The notes under the pieces were generated by a model, which was given only the letters and a program-made list of their open reading frames with translations, made no database searches and was not told the origin of the DNA. 64,000 nt of DNA from Microbacterium sp. zg-B96 (GTDB lineage Bacteria; Actinomycetota; Actinomycetes; Actinomycetales; Microbacteriaceae). The stretch spans positions 868,001-932,000 of the forward strand of contig NZ_CP126738.1 of NCBI RefSeq assembly GCF_030246865.1, in the 5' to 3' direction. Below are positions 8,747 to 17,228 of this stretch, in pieces; the first letter of the stretch is position 1, and each line of letters starts with the position of its first letter. A program made the translations under genes and the position numbers.

Positions 8747-9003
8747 ATTGGGGTGCTCCTTGATGGGGGGAAACGTTCACGTGCGGTTCAGAGTGCGGAT
8801 ACGGGTTTCCGGTACTCTGGGGATGTGCGAGCCTCTTGCTCGCCCCACTTCGCTGTGGGAGCACACAACTTGTCAATGGTTTCACAGTGCGGCGAGTCCC
8901 GGCAAGGGTTTATTCCTGCGTGTTCGGCAGAACTGGCTGAGGATCTGCCCAATGCCCTGGAGGATTCGCACAAAGCCGCCCGAACTCGGAAGCTGATTTC
9001 AGG
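8747..9003. promoter_or_regulatory. Divergent intergenic region, whiB1 leader
   Basis: 257 nt without a convincing ORF. On the minus strand a consensus -35 (TTGACA, 8871-8876) lacks a clear -10. Two small hairpins follow at 8827-8843 (GCGAGC / GCTCGC) and about 8844-8859. They suggest a structured whiB1 5' UTR of roughly 100 nt. Confidence 0.3.
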
Positions 9004-9411
9004 ATGCCGACCACCCCCGCGCCCACTCCCATCGCACGACTCGGCGGCGCGCTGCTCGCGCTCGAGGCGCTGGGGGTCGCCGCCCTCGTCGGCTGGCAGG
9101 TCGTCGCTCTGGCCGGCGGCGACACCGGATCGATGTCCAGTGCCATCGCGCTGATGGTGCTCACCGCCGTCACGGCGGTGGCCGTCGCGGCATTCTCGGT
9201 CGCGGTCTTCCGCGGTCAGTCGTGGGGGCGCTCGGGCGGCATCGTCGTGCAGCTGCTGCTGCTGGCGGTCGCACTCGGCGCCGTCACCGGCACCTTCGCC
9301 GACCCGACGGTCGCCCTGTTGCTGGCGGGTCCAGCACTGCTGACACTGGTGCTGCTCGTGCTCGGCGTGCGTGAGGCGGCGCCGCGCTCGGAAGACCGCG
9401 ACGCCGCCTGA
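9004..9411 (+). CDS. Small integral membrane protein, 135 aa
   Basis: Four hydrophobic helices at about residues 13-35, 45-68, 75-95 and 100-122 are linked by short polar turns, with charged residues at both termini (EAAPRSEDRDAA). The composition is Ala/Leu/Val-rich without motifs I can name. It is a common type of uncharacterised actinobacterial membrane protein. The ATG follows AGG closely, so translation initiation looks weak. It is convergent with bcp. Confidence 0.75.
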   Translation: MPTTPAPTPIARLGGALLALEALGVAALVGWQVVALAGGDTGSMSSAIALMVLTAVTAVAVAAFSVAVFRGQSWGRSGGIVVQLLLLAVALGAVTGTFADPTVALLLAGPALLTLVLLVLGVREAAPRSEDRDAA

Positions 9412-9424
9412 GCCGAGCGCTCAG
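9408..9424. terminator. Short hairpin overlapping convergent stop codons
   Basis: CTGAGC / GCTCAG with a 5-nt loop spans the ends of the membrane-protein and bcp genes. It is short and has no T-tract. Confidence 0.35.
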
Positions 9425-9888
9425 CCGACCTTCAGGAGCGTGCGCAGCCGCGCCACGTGACCGGTGGCCTTGACGTTGCGCAGGGCATGCTCGATCACGC
9501 CGTCGGCGTCGATCACGAACGTGGAGCGGATGACGCCCTCGACGACCTTGCCGTAGTTCATCTTCTCGCCCCACGCGCCGTACGCCTCGTGGACGGCGTG
9601 GTCGGGGTCGCTCAGCAGGTCGAAGCTGAGCGCGTCCCGCTCGCGGAACGCGCGCAGCTTCGCCGGGTCGTCCCGGGAGACTCCGAGCACCGTGTAGCCG
9701 GCCGCCTGCAGCGCGGGGAAGCTGTCGCGGAAGTCGCAGGCCTGGGTCGTGCACCCGGGGGTCATCGCCGCGGGGTAGAAGTACATGATGACCCGCTGGC
9801 CGCGCAGCGATGACAGCGAGACCTGCCGGCCGTCCTGGTCGGTGAGGGTGAAATCGGGTGCGGCGGTGCCGGCCTGCGGGGAAGTCAT
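9421..9888 (-). CDS. bcp: Thioredoxin-dependent thiol peroxidase, Bcp/PrxQ type
   Basis: 155 residues, cytosolic. The peroxiredoxin active site is MTPGCTTQACDFRD, with the peroxidatic Cys in PGC and a second Cys five residues later, the PrxQ alpha-type arrangement. Upstream are FTLTDQDGRQVSL and YFYPAAMTPG. It reduces hydroperoxides using thioredoxin. Length is normal. It is transcribed from a leaderless -10 (TAGGCT) and so is independent of rsgA. Confidence 0.93.
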   Translation of the reverse strand: MTSPQAGTAAPDFTLTDQDGRQVSLSSLRGQRVIMYFYPAAMTPGCTTQACDFRDSFPALQAAGYTVLGVSRDDPAKLRAFRERDALSFDLLSDPDHAVHEAYGAWGEKMNYGKVVEGVIRSTFVIDADGVIEHALRNVKATGHVARLRTLLKVG

Positions 9889-9894
9889 CCCTCC

Positions 9895-9900
9895 AGCCTA
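9895..9900 (-). promoter_or_regulatory. -10 hexamer TAGGCT, leaderless start of bcp
   Basis: On the minus strand TAGGCT ends 6 nt (GGAGGG) before the ATG at 9888. Confidence 0.55.
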
Positions 9901-9923
9901 AAGACGTCGGCGCGGTGCCAGGC

Positions 9924-10973
9924 TCACTTATCGGCGAAGGTGGTGAGGAGTCGATGCAACGAATCCAATCGTGCCGGGCCGTTGGGGCCGAGCTTGCCCT
10001 CCGCCACTGCTTCGGCGATGGCGCAATCGGGTGCGTCGGGGCGGTGCGTGCACCCGCGGGGGCATTCCGCGGCGACCGCGGCGAGGTCGGTGAACGCCGC
10101 CAGGATGTTCGCCGGGTCCACGTGCCCGAGGCCGAACGAGCGCACGCCCGGGGTGTCGATGACCCAGCCGTTGCCGTTCTCGCCGTGGTAGCGCAGTGTC
10201 ACCGTGGAGCTGGAGGTGTGGCGGCCGCGGCCGGTCACCTGGTTCACGACGCCGGTGGCGCGGTGCGCGTCGGGGACCAGTTCGTTCACGAGCGTCGACT
10301 TGCCCACACCGGAATGGCCGACGAACACGGTGGAGTGGCCGGACAGGTGGCGGCCGATCTCGGCGGTCGGCATCGCGCCGCGGGCGCTGGTGAACACCTG
10401 CAGCCCTTCGACGCCGTCGAAGTGGGACAGGAACGCCGTGGGGTCGGCCAGATCGGTTTTGGTGACCACCAGCAGCGGGCGGATGCCGGCATCCAGCGCC
10501 GCGATGAGGTAACGGTCCACCAGACGCTCCCGGGGTTCCGGGTCGGCGGCGGCGACGACGATGAGCATCTGGTCGGCGTTGGCCACGACGATGCGCTCGA
10601 CCTGGTCGGTGTCGTCGGCGGAGCGGCGCAGCAGCGAGGTGCGCTCCTGCAGGCCCACGATGCGCGACAGTGTCCCGTCGCCTCCCGACGTGTCGCCGAC
10701 GACTCGGGCGAGGTCGCCGTTGACGATGGGCGTCTTGCGCAGCTCGCGGGCGCGCACTGCCAGCGCGGTGTGCTCGTCGGGGGTGTCCTCGTCCATCAGC
10801 ACGGTGTAGCGACCGCGGTCCACTCCCAGCACCCGCGCAATGCGGGCGTCGGCGTGCGCGGGACGGCGCTTGGTGCGCGGCCGGTTCGCCTTCGGGTTCG
10901 GGCGCATGCGGATGTTCGCCTCATCGAACTCCGGGGCGTCGTCGGGGCCGTCGGTGTCGTCGAGCCAGCTCAC
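9924..10973 (-). CDS. rsgA: Ribosome small subunit-dependent GTPase RsgA
   Basis: 349 residues. The circularly permuted GTPase order is visible: an OB-like N-terminal domain (VNGDLARVVGDTSG), then TKTDLAD (G4), then the P-loop GHSGVGKSTLVNEL (G1) and DTPG (G3). The C-terminal zinc finger is CPRGCTHRPDAPDCAI. It is a 30S maturation checkpoint. The frame is open well into aroA, but the GTG at 10973 is the plausible start, 22 nt after the aroA stop, so the two are probably co-transcribed. The N-terminal extension is acidic then basic, typical of actinobacterial RsgA. Confidence 0.93.
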   Translation of the reverse strand: MSWLDDTDGPDDAPEFDEANIRMRPNPKANRPRTKRRPAHADARIARVLGVDRGRYTVLMDEDTPDEHTALAVRARELRKTPIVNGDLARVVGDTSGGDGTLSRIVGLQERTSLLRRSADDTDQVERIVVANADQMLIVVAAADPEPRERLVDRYLIAALDAGIRPLLVVTKTDLADPTAFLSHFDGVEGLQVFTSARGAMPTAEIGRHLSGHSTVFVGHSGVGKSTLVNELVPDAHRATGVVNQVTGRGRHTSSSTVTLRYHGENGNGWVIDTPGVRSFGLGHVDPANILAAFTDLAAVAAECPRGCTHRPDAPDCAIAEAVAEGKLGPNGPARLDSLHRLLTTFADK

Positions 10974-10995
10974 TGCGCGCCCCGCCCGTGGATCG

Positions 10996-12345
10996 TCACT
11001 GGGCGTCGCCCACGCCGGCGCGGCGCACCAGATAAGCCCACAGCTGCGGGAACTCCGGCATGGTCTTCGCGGTCGAGCCGATGTCGTCGACGACGACACC
11101 GGGCACCGCCAGCCCGATGAGGGCGCCGGCCGTGGCGATGCGATGGTCGTGGTGGGCTCGCCACATCCCCCCGGTGAGGGGGCGCGGCACGATGCGGATG
11201 CCGTCGGACAGTTCTTCGGCCTCACCGCCGAGGGCCCGCAGGTTGCCGATGAGGGCGGTGATGCGGTTGGTCTCGTGGCCGCGGATGTGGCCGATCCCGG
11301 TGAAGGTCGACGGGCCGTCGGCGAAGGCGGCCAGCGCGAACAGGGTGGGGGTCAGCTCGCTCGCCGCCGACAGGTCCAGATCAACGCCGTGGATGCCGGT
11401 GGGCCCGGATGTGACGGTGAGGGCACCGCCGCGACGCTGGGTGCGTGCCCCCATCACCTGGAGGATCTCGGTCAGCAGGGCACCTGGCTGCGTCGAGTGG
11501 GCGGGCCAGCCCGCCACCGAAACGCGGCCGCCGGCGATCATCGCGGCCGCCAGGAACGGTGCGGCATTGGACAGGTCCGGCTCGATCGCCACGTCCTTCG
11601 CGCGCACCGGGCCTGCCGGCACGATCCACTCGTTCGGCGTCGGCCGCTCCACGTGCACGCCGCGCCGGCCGAGCGCCTCGACGGTCATGTCGATGTGAGG
11701 AACGCTCGGCAGTCGGCTGCCGACGTGTCGCAGCGTCAGTCCCACGTCGAACCGGGGAGCGGCCAGCAGCAGCCCCGACACGAACTGGCTCGACCCGCTG
11801 GCGTCGATCTCCACCTCGCCGCCGCGGACGTGACCGTGGCCGCGGACGATGAACGGAAGCGACCAGGTGCCCTCGTCGTCGATGTCCGAACCCACGGCGC
11901 GGAGCGCCTTGATCATCTCGCCCATCGGGCGGTGCAGCGCCGTCTCATGGGCGGTCAGCGTGACTTCCCCCGAGGCGAGCCCCGCGATCGCGGCGACGAA
12001 TCGCATGACGGTGCCGGCCTGACCGCAGTCGACCACGGCGTCGCCGGCGAGCGGCGACGCGGGGGTGACCACCAGGTCGGGTCCGAAGACGCCGGTGCCG
12101 GCGACCTCCTGCACGTCCACCCCGAGCATGCGCAGCGCCTCGATCATGCGCGCGGAGTCGTCGGAATGCAGCGGCGAAATGAGCCGTCCGGGTCCGTCGG
12201 CGATGGCGGCCAGGACGAGTTCCCGGTTCGTCAGCGACTTCGAACCGGGCACGGCCACCGCGACGTCAAGAGACCCCGCGACGGTGGGGGCGGGCCATCC
12301 GCCGTCGGGCGTGGCATGACTGGGGGAATACTCTGCGATGCTCAT
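10996..12345 (-). CDS. aroA: 3-phosphoshikimate 1-carboxyvinyltransferase (EPSP synthase)
   Basis: 449 residues. It catalyses the PEP-dependent sixth step of the shikimate pathway. Family motifs include PGSKSLTNRELVLAAI (substrate-binding Lys and Ser), DCGQAGTVMRFVAA (the PEP/glyphosate loop) and HDHRIATAGALIG near the C-terminus. It is divergent from the sigma factor gene. Its start codon lies between the -35 and -10 of a predicted sigma-R-type promoter on the other strand. Confidence 0.95.
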   Translation of the reverse strand: MSIAEYSPSHATPDGGWPAPTVAGSLDVAVAVPGSKSLTNRELVLAAIADGPGRLISPLHSDDSARMIEALRMLGVDVQEVAGTGVFGPDLVVTPASPLAGDAVVDCGQAGTVMRFVAAIAGLASGEVTLTAHETALHRPMGEMIKALRAVGSDIDDEGTWSLPFIVRGHGHVRGGEVEIDASGSSQFVSGLLLAAPRFDVGLTLRHVGSRLPSVPHIDMTVEALGRRGVHVERPTPNEWIVPAGPVRAKDVAIEPDLSNAAPFLAAAMIAGGRVSVAGWPAHSTQPGALLTEILQVMGARTQRRGGALTVTSGPTGIHGVDLDLSAASELTPTLFALAAFADGPSTFTGIGHIRGHETNRITALIGNLRALGGEAEELSDGIRIVPRPLTGGMWRAHHDHRIATAGALIGLAVPGVVVDDIGSTAKTMPEFPQLWAYLVRRAGVGDAQ

Positions 12346-12351
12346 CGCGTT
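12324..12351 (+). promoter_or_regulatory. Predicted SigR/SigH-type autoregulatory promoter of the sigma gene
   Basis: GGGAATA (12324-12330) and CGTT (12348-12351), with 19 nt between GGAAT and GTT, match the actinobacterial thiol-stress consensus GGAAT-N18/19-GTT. A transcript would start near 12358, upstream of the ATG at 12395. The element lies over the first codons and start codon of aroA on the opposite strand. Confidence 0.65.
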
Positions 12352-12353
12352 CT

Positions 12354-12359
12354 ACCCTA
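12354..12359 (-). promoter_or_regulatory. -10 hexamer TAGGGT of aroA
   Basis: On the minus strand TAGGGT ends 8 nt before the aroA ATG, giving an almost leaderless transcript. Confidence 0.45.
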
Positions 12360-12394
12360 ACGAACCGCGCCTTTTGCGCGACTGAAGGAGACGA

Positions 12395-13054
12395 ATGATC
12401 ACGCTTGACGCTCCACTGCGGGGTGTGGACGGGGCGGACGTAGACTTGCGCGTGATGAGCGACCAGGTCGATTCCGCATCCGACGCACGCACCCAGTTCG
12501 AGGAGCAAGCGCTGCCGTTCATGGACCAGCTGTACGCAGCTGCCATGCGGATGACGCGCAATCCTGCCGACGCGGCCGATCTCGTTCAGGAGACCTTCGT
12601 GAAGGCGTTCGCCTCGTGGGCGTCGTTCACGCAGGGGACCAACCTCAAGGCGTGGTTGTACCGCATCCTCACGAACACCTACATCAACACCTACCGCAAG
12701 AAGCAGCGCGAGCCTTATCAGGGCACGATCGATGACCTCGAGGACTGGCAGCTGGGCGGTGCGGAGTCCACGACGGCCTCCAGCGCCCGGTCGGCGGAGG
12801 CGGAGGCCATCGACCGGATGCCGGCATCCGTCGTCAAGGATGCACTGCAATCCATCCCCGAGGATTTCCGCCTCGCGGTCTACTTCGCAGATGTCGAAGG
12901 GTTCGCGTATCAGGAGATCGCGGACATCATGAAAACCCCCATCGGCACCGTGATGAGCCGGCTGCACCGCGGCAGACGGCTGCTGCGCGAGCTGCTCGCC
13001 GACTATGCGAACGAACGCGGGATCGACACGACCGCGACAAGGAGTGCGAAATGA
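12395..13054 (+). CDS. sigH: ECF RNA polymerase sigma factor, SigH/SigR group
   Basis: 219 residues. Region 2 is [14 protein letters not shown] ... [27 protein letters not shown]; region 4 is [44 protein letters not shown]. In SigH/SigR systems this sigma factor controls thioredoxin and mycothiol genes and its own gene. The ATG at 12395 has a strong Shine-Dalgarno (GAAGGAG). An internal ATG at 12455 would give the usual shorter protein and has its own -10 (TAGACT, 12441-12446) 8 nt upstream. Two isoforms are therefore likely, as with SigR' and SigR in Streptomyces. Confidence 0.92.
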   Translation: MITLDAPLRGVDGADVDLRVMSDQVDSASDARTQFEEQALPFMDQLYAAAMRMTRNPADAADLVQETFVKAFASWASFTQGTNLKAWLYRILTNTYINTYRKKQREPYQGTIDDLEDWQLGGAESTTASSARSAEAEAIDRMPASVVKDALQSIPEDFRLAVYFADVEGFAYQEIADIMKTPIGTVMSRLHRGRRLLRELLADYANERGIDTTATRSAK

Positions 13055-13293
13055 CTGACTGCGGCTGCGAGAAGGCCCGCCGCGACCTCGAGGAGTATCT
13101 GCGCCACGAGGTGTGCAAGACGGAGCATTCGGATATCGCCGAGCACCTGGACCATTGCGCCGCGTGCCGGGACGAGGCCCTCGTGGCCACGACCCTCACC
13201 GAGGTCGTGGCGCGAGCGTGCAAGGAGACGGCACCGGAGGAGTTGCGCGACCAGGTGCTGGCCCGACTGCGAGCGGTGCAGGCGGCGCACTGA
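13051..13293 (+). CDS. rsrA: Zinc anti-sigma factor of the RsrA/RshA family
   Basis: 80 residues, soluble. The ZAS motif HX3CX2C is present as HLDHCAAC, and an N-terminal cysteine pair (DCGC) and Cys22 (EVCKTEH) precede it. In this family disulfide formation between ZAS cysteines expels zinc and releases the sigma factor. The ATG overlaps the sigma stop (ATGA), so the two are translationally coupled. The length is slightly under the usual 90-105 residues. Confidence 0.93.
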   Translation: MTDCGCEKARRDLEEYLRHEVCKTEHSDIAEHLDHCAACRDEALVATTLTEVVARACKETAPEELRDQVLARLRAVQAAH

Positions 13294-13310
13294 GCCGTCC
13301 GCGTACGTGA

Positions 13311-13342
13311 AGAGGGGTGGATGCCATGGCATCCACCCCTCT
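13311..13342. terminator. Perfect 32-bp palindrome between rsrA and kgd
   Basis: Sixteen-base perfect arms meet without a loop (centre CCATGG) between convergent genes. It is likely a bidirectional terminator. It includes one copy each of GGATGCC and GGCATCC. Confidence 0.7.
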
Positions 13343-13361
13343 GTCGTTACGCGGTCCCCGA

Positions 13362-16300
13362 TTACAGCGTCAGCGCGGCCTTCATGATCGCGGCCTGCTC
13401 CAACGCGTGCACCTTGCTCGACCCGGTGGCCGTCGACGCGGCAGCGGCGCGCGACACGCGGGAGATGGTGCGTCCGTGCAGGTGCTTGACGATCTCCAGT
13501 GCGATGAACGGCCAGGCCCCCTGGTTCTCCGGCTCATCCTGCACCCACACCAGTTCGGCGTTGGGGTAGCTGTCGACGACGGCGTTGAGCTCTTCCACGG
13601 GCGAGGGGTAGAACTGCTCGAGGCGCACCAGCGCGATCTCATCGTTCGGGTTCTTGTCCAGCTCCGCGCGCAGATCCCAGTGGATCTTGCCGGCGTGCAG
13701 GAGCACCCGCTTCACCGCGCCCCGGTCGAGGGTGCGTGCGTCATCGAGCACGGGTTCGAACTTGCCGGTGAGGAAATCCTCGACCGGGCTGGTCGCACCG
13801 CGCAGGCGCAGCATCGACTTCGGCGTGAACACCACCAGCGGACGGCGGGGGCGGGCGTAGGCCTGGCGACGCAGCAGGTGGAAGTACGACGCCGGGGTCG
13901 ACGGGCGGGCGACGGTCATGTTGTCCTGCGCGCACATCTGCAGGTAACGCTCGATGCGTGCCGACGAGTGGTCGGGACCCTGACCTTCGAAGCCGTGCGG
14001 CAGCAGCAGCACCACGCTGGACTGCTGGCCCCACTTCTGGTCCGCCGCCGACAGGTAGGTGTCGATGACGGTCTGGGCGCCGTCGGCGAAGTCGCCGAAC
14101 TGCGCCTCCCACAGCACCAGCGCGTCGGGACGCTCCACCGAGTAGCCGTACTCGAAGGCCATCGCCGCGTACTCGCTCAGCAGCGAGTCATACGCCCAGA
14201 ACCGGCCCTGGTTGTCGGACAGGTTCGTCAGGGGCAGCCACTCCTGGCCGTTCGCGCGGTCGTGGAACACCGAGTGGCGCTGCACGAACGTGCCGCGGCG
14301 GGCGTCCTGCCCGGCCAGGCGCACGTTGGTGCCCTCCAGCAGCAGCGAGCCGAACGCCAGCAGTTCGCCGAACGCCCAGTCGATGCTGCCGTTGCGGCTC
14401 ATCTCGAGGCGCTTGTCCAGCAGCTGCTGGAGCTTGTTGTGCACGGTGAAACCGTCGGGCTTGTTGACGAAGGCGTCACCGATCAGGTGGACCACCTCGC
14501 GGGAGACTCCCGTCGTCTCCGGTTCGCCGGCGGCGGGCTCCACCGCGACGGCATCCGCATCGATGATGGGGTTGGACCCGGTCTCGGCGGCGTGCGTCTC
14601 GGCGAAGGCGATCTCCAGACGGGTCTGGAAGTCGCGCTTGGCCTGCTCGTACTCTTCCTCGGTGATGTCGCCGCGACCGACCAGCGCCTCGGTGTACAGG
14701 CGCCGGACCGACCGCTTCGCCTCGATGAGGTTCGTCATCAGCGGCTGCGTCATCGAGGGGTCATCGCCCTCGTTGTGCCCGCGGCGGCGGTAGCAGACCA
14801 GGTCGATCACGACGTCGCGGTGGAACTCTTCGCGGTAGCGGAAGGCCAGCTCGGCGACCCGGACGACCGCCTCGGGGTCATCGCCGTTGACGTGGAAGAC
14901 CGGGGCCTGAATGGTCTTGGCGACGTCGGTGGCGTACACCGACGTGCGGGCGTCCTGGGGGAGGGTGGTGAAGCCCACCTGGTTGTTGACTACGATGTGC
15001 ACGGTGCCGCCGGTGCGGTAGCCGCGCAGCTGCGACATCTGCAGCGTCTCGGCGACCACACCCTGACCGGCGAACGCGGCATCGCCGTGCACCAGGATCG
15101 GCAGCCAGGAGAAGGTGCCGATGGGCTTGCGGTCCTGCTTGGCGCGGACGATGCCCTCCAGCACGCCGTCGACCGTCTCCAGGTGCGACGGGTTGGCCGC
15201 CAGCACGACAGGCAGTTCCTTGCCGCCTTCGGCGACGAAGGTGCCCTCGGTGCCGAGGTGGTACTTCACGTCGCCCGAGCCGCTCTTGGAGCCGATCGCG
15301 ACCGAACCCTCGAACTCGCGGAACACCTGGCCGTAGGTCTTGCCGGCGACGTTGCTCAGCACGTTGAGGCGGCCGCGGTGGGCCATGCCGATCGCGGCGC
15401 CGTCGAGCCCTGCATCCGCGGCTCCCCGCAGCACCTGATCCAGCAGGGGGATGAGAGATTCGCCGCCTTCCAGGCTGAAGCGCTTCTGCCCGACGTACTT
15501 CGTCTGCAGGAACGTTTCGAACGCCTCTGCCTCGTTGAGCTTGCTGAGGACGCGGAGTTGTTCGTCGTGCGTCGGCTTCTGGTACTTCGCCTCGACGTTG
15601 TCCTGGAACCACTTGCGCTGGGTGGGGTCCTGGATGTGCATGTACTCGATGCCGAGCGTGCGGCAGTACGAGTCGCGCAGCACCCCGAGGATGTCGCGCA
15701 GCTTCATGACGCGCTTGCCGCCGAACCCGCCGGTGACGAACTCGCGGTCCAGGTCCCAGAAGGTCAGCCCGTGACTTTCGATCTCGAGGTCGGGGTGCGT
15801 GCGCTGCACGTACTCCAGCGGGTCGATGTCGGCCATGAGGTGACCGCGGACGCGGAAGGAGTTGATGAGCTCCTGCACGCGCGCGGTCTTGTCGACGCGC
15901 TCGGCCAGGTCGACGTTGATGTCGTTTGCCCAGTGGATGGGGGCGTAGGGGATGCGCAGCGCCGCGAAGATGTCGGTGTAGAAGTCCCGGCGACCGGTGA
16001 GCATCTCATGGACGATCTTGAGGAATTCGCCCGAGCCGGCACCCTGGATGACGCGGTGGTCGTAGGTGCTGGTCAGCGTGATCGTCTTGCCGATGCCGAG
16101 GCCGACGAGGGTCTTCTCGCTCGAACCCTGGAACTCGGCGGGGTACTCCAGCGCGCCGGCGCCGACGATGCAGCCCTGGCCCTTCATGAGGCGGGGGACC
16201 GAGTGCACGGTGCCGATGCCGCCGGGGTTGGTCAGCGAGACCGTCGTGCCCTGGAAGTCCGCAGCGGTGAGCTTGTTGGCGCGGGCGCGGGAGACGAGGT

Positions 16301-17054
16301 CCTCGTACGCGACGAGGTACTCCCCGAACGTGAGCGTCTCGGCGCGCTTGATGCTCGGCACCATGAGGGCACGCGTGCCGTCGGGCTTGGGGATGTCGAT
16401 CGCGATGCCGAAGTTGATGTGTGCCGGCGCGACGACGGCGGGCTTGCCGTCGATTTCGGCATAGAACACGTTCTGGCTCGGGAAGGCCTTCAGCGCCTGG
16501 ATGATCGCCCAGCCGATGACGTGCGTGAAGCTGACCTTGCCGCCGCGGGTGCGGGACATGTGGTTGTTGATCACGATGCGGTTGTCGATCAGCAGCTTGG
16601 CGGGGACCGTCCGCACGCTCGTGGCGGTGGGGACGGTCAGCGACTCGTCCATGTTCGCCGCGAGCGTCTTGGTCATGCCGCGCAGCGGCGTGATGACGTC
16701 TTCGCCTGCTTCGGTGGATTCCCGAGGCGCGCGGTCCTGCGCCTGCGCCGGGATCGGCTGCGGGGCCGCGGGCTTGGCGGTTGTGCGCGCCACCGGCTGC
16801 GTACCGATCACGGGGATCGGGGCGGTCACCGGGTGCGGCTCCGACGCTTGACCCGATCCGGATGGCGGTGGGGCTGCGGGGGTCGCCGCTGGTGCGGCAT
16901 CCTCCGGGTGATAGGCCTCGAGAACAGGCCACCACGCCTTGTCCACGGAGTTCTTGTCGGCTTTGAACTGCTCGTAGAGCTCGTCAACGAGCCACGCGTT
17001 CGCTCCGAACTCGCCTTCGCTCGAGGTTCCGACGCCGGTCACCTGGCTGGACAC
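13362..17054 (-). CDS. kgd: Multifunctional 2-oxoglutarate decarboxylase/dehydrogenase E1 with succinyltransferase domain (Kgd/OdhA)
   Basis: 1230 residues. It starts GTG at 17054 (VSSQVTGVGTSSEGEFGAN). Domain order is a short E1-type N-terminus (AWLVDELYEQFKADKNSVDKAWW), a Pro/Ala-rich linker (about 45-115), a 2-oxoacid dehydrogenase E2-type acyltransferase domain (about 120-330, with DHRVIQGAGSGEFL) and the ThDP-dependent E1 region (HRGRLNVL, GDAAFAGQGVVAET, DLVCYRRRGHNEGDDPS). There is no lipoyl domain, as in all Kgd/OdhA. It is part of the TCA cycle and in relatives is inhibited by the FHA protein GarA/OdhI. Confidence 0.96.
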   Translation of the reverse strand: MSSQVTGVGTSSEGEFGANAWLVDELYEQFKADKNSVDKAWWPVLEAYHPEDAAPAATPAAPPPSGSGQASEPHPVTAPIPVIGTQPVARTTAKPAAPQPIPAQAQDRAPRESTEAGEDVITPLRGMTKTLAANMDESLTVPTATSVRTVPAKLLIDNRIVINNHMSRTRGGKVSFTHVIGWAIIQALKAFPSQNVFYAEIDGKPAVVAPAHINFGIAIDIPKPDGTRALMVPSIKRAETLTFGEYLVAYEDLVSRARANKLTAADFQGTTVSLTNPGGIGTVHSVPRLMKGQGCIVGAGALEYPAEFQGSSEKTLVGLGIGKTITLTSTYDHRVIQGAGSGEFLKIVHEMLTGRRDFYTDIFAALRIPYAPIHWANDINVDLAERVDKTARVQELINSFRVRGHLMADIDPLEYVQRTHPDLEIESHGLTFWDLDREFVTGGFGGKRVMKLRDILGVLRDSYCRTLGIEYMHIQDPTQRKWFQDNVEAKYQKPTHDEQLRVLSKLNEAEAFETFLQTKYVGQKRFSLEGGESLIPLLDQVLRGAADAGLDGAAIGMAHRGRLNVLSNVAGKTYGQVFREFEGSVAIGSKSGSGDVKYHLGTEGTFVAEGGKELPVVLAANPSHLETVDGVLEGIVRAKQDRKPIGTFSWLPILVHGDAAFAGQGVVAETLQMSQLRGYRTGGTVHIVVNNQVGFTTLPQDARTSVYATDVAKTIQAPVFHVNGDDPEAVVRVAELAFRYREEFHRDVVIDLVCYRRRGHNEGDDPSMTQPLMTNLIEAKRSVRRLYTEALVGRGDITEEEYEQAKRDFQTRLEIAFAETHAAETGSNPIIDADAVAVEPAAGEPETTGVSREVVHLIGDAFVNKPDGFTVHNKLQQLLDKRLEMSRNGSIDWAFGELLAFGSLLLEGTNVRLAGQDARRGTFVQRHSVFHDRANGQEWLPLTNLSDNQGRFWAYDSLLSEYAAMAFEYGYSVERPDALVLWEAQFGDFADGAQTVIDTYLSAADQKWGQQSSVVLLLPHGFEGQGPDHSSARIERYLQMCAQDNMTVARPSTPASYFHLLRRQAYARPRRPLVVFTPKSMLRLRGATSPVEDFLTGKFEPVLDDARTLDRGAVKRVLLHAGKIHWDLRAELDKNPNDEIALVRLEQFYPSPVEELNAVVDSYPNAELVWVQDEPENQGAWPFIALEIVKHLHGRTISRVSRAAAASTATGSSKVHALEQAAIMKAALTL

Positions 17055-17125
17055 GCTGGATCGCCTGCTTTCTTCGGTGAAAATTCGATCGCACGCGGCA
17101 TCGTCATTGCCTGCGCACACACAGC

Positions 17126-17154
17126 TATCTAGCGTAACGCCTTTTACGCGGCAA
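17126..17154 (-). promoter_or_regulatory. kgd promoter with an inverted repeat filling the spacer
   Basis: On the minus strand TTGCCG (-35, 17149-17154) and TAGATA (-10, 17126-17131) are 17 nt apart. The spacer contains the perfect inverted repeat GCGTAA-N6-TTACGC (17132-17149), so a regulator bound there would block polymerase. The 5' UTR to the GTG would be about 65 nt. Confidence 0.5.
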
Positions 17155-17216
17155 GCTCGGGTTGCAACCTCAGCATTCCGTGATCCCGCTCTTATCCAAC
17201 CCGGGGGAAGCGCGGC

Positions 17217-17222
17217 TACCGT
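17217..17222 (+). promoter_or_regulatory. -10 hexamer TACCGT, leaderless start of guaB1
   Basis: TACCGT ends 6 nt before the ATG at 17229. Confidence 0.6.
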
Positions 17223-17228
17223 GGAAGC

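Noticed and set aside
13317..17132. A 1271-codon open frame on the plus strand opposite kgd
   Set aside because: It is an artefact of high G+C third positions in kgd; its translation is Arg/Val/Leu-rich with no domain, whereas the minus strand encodes an unmistakable Kgd.
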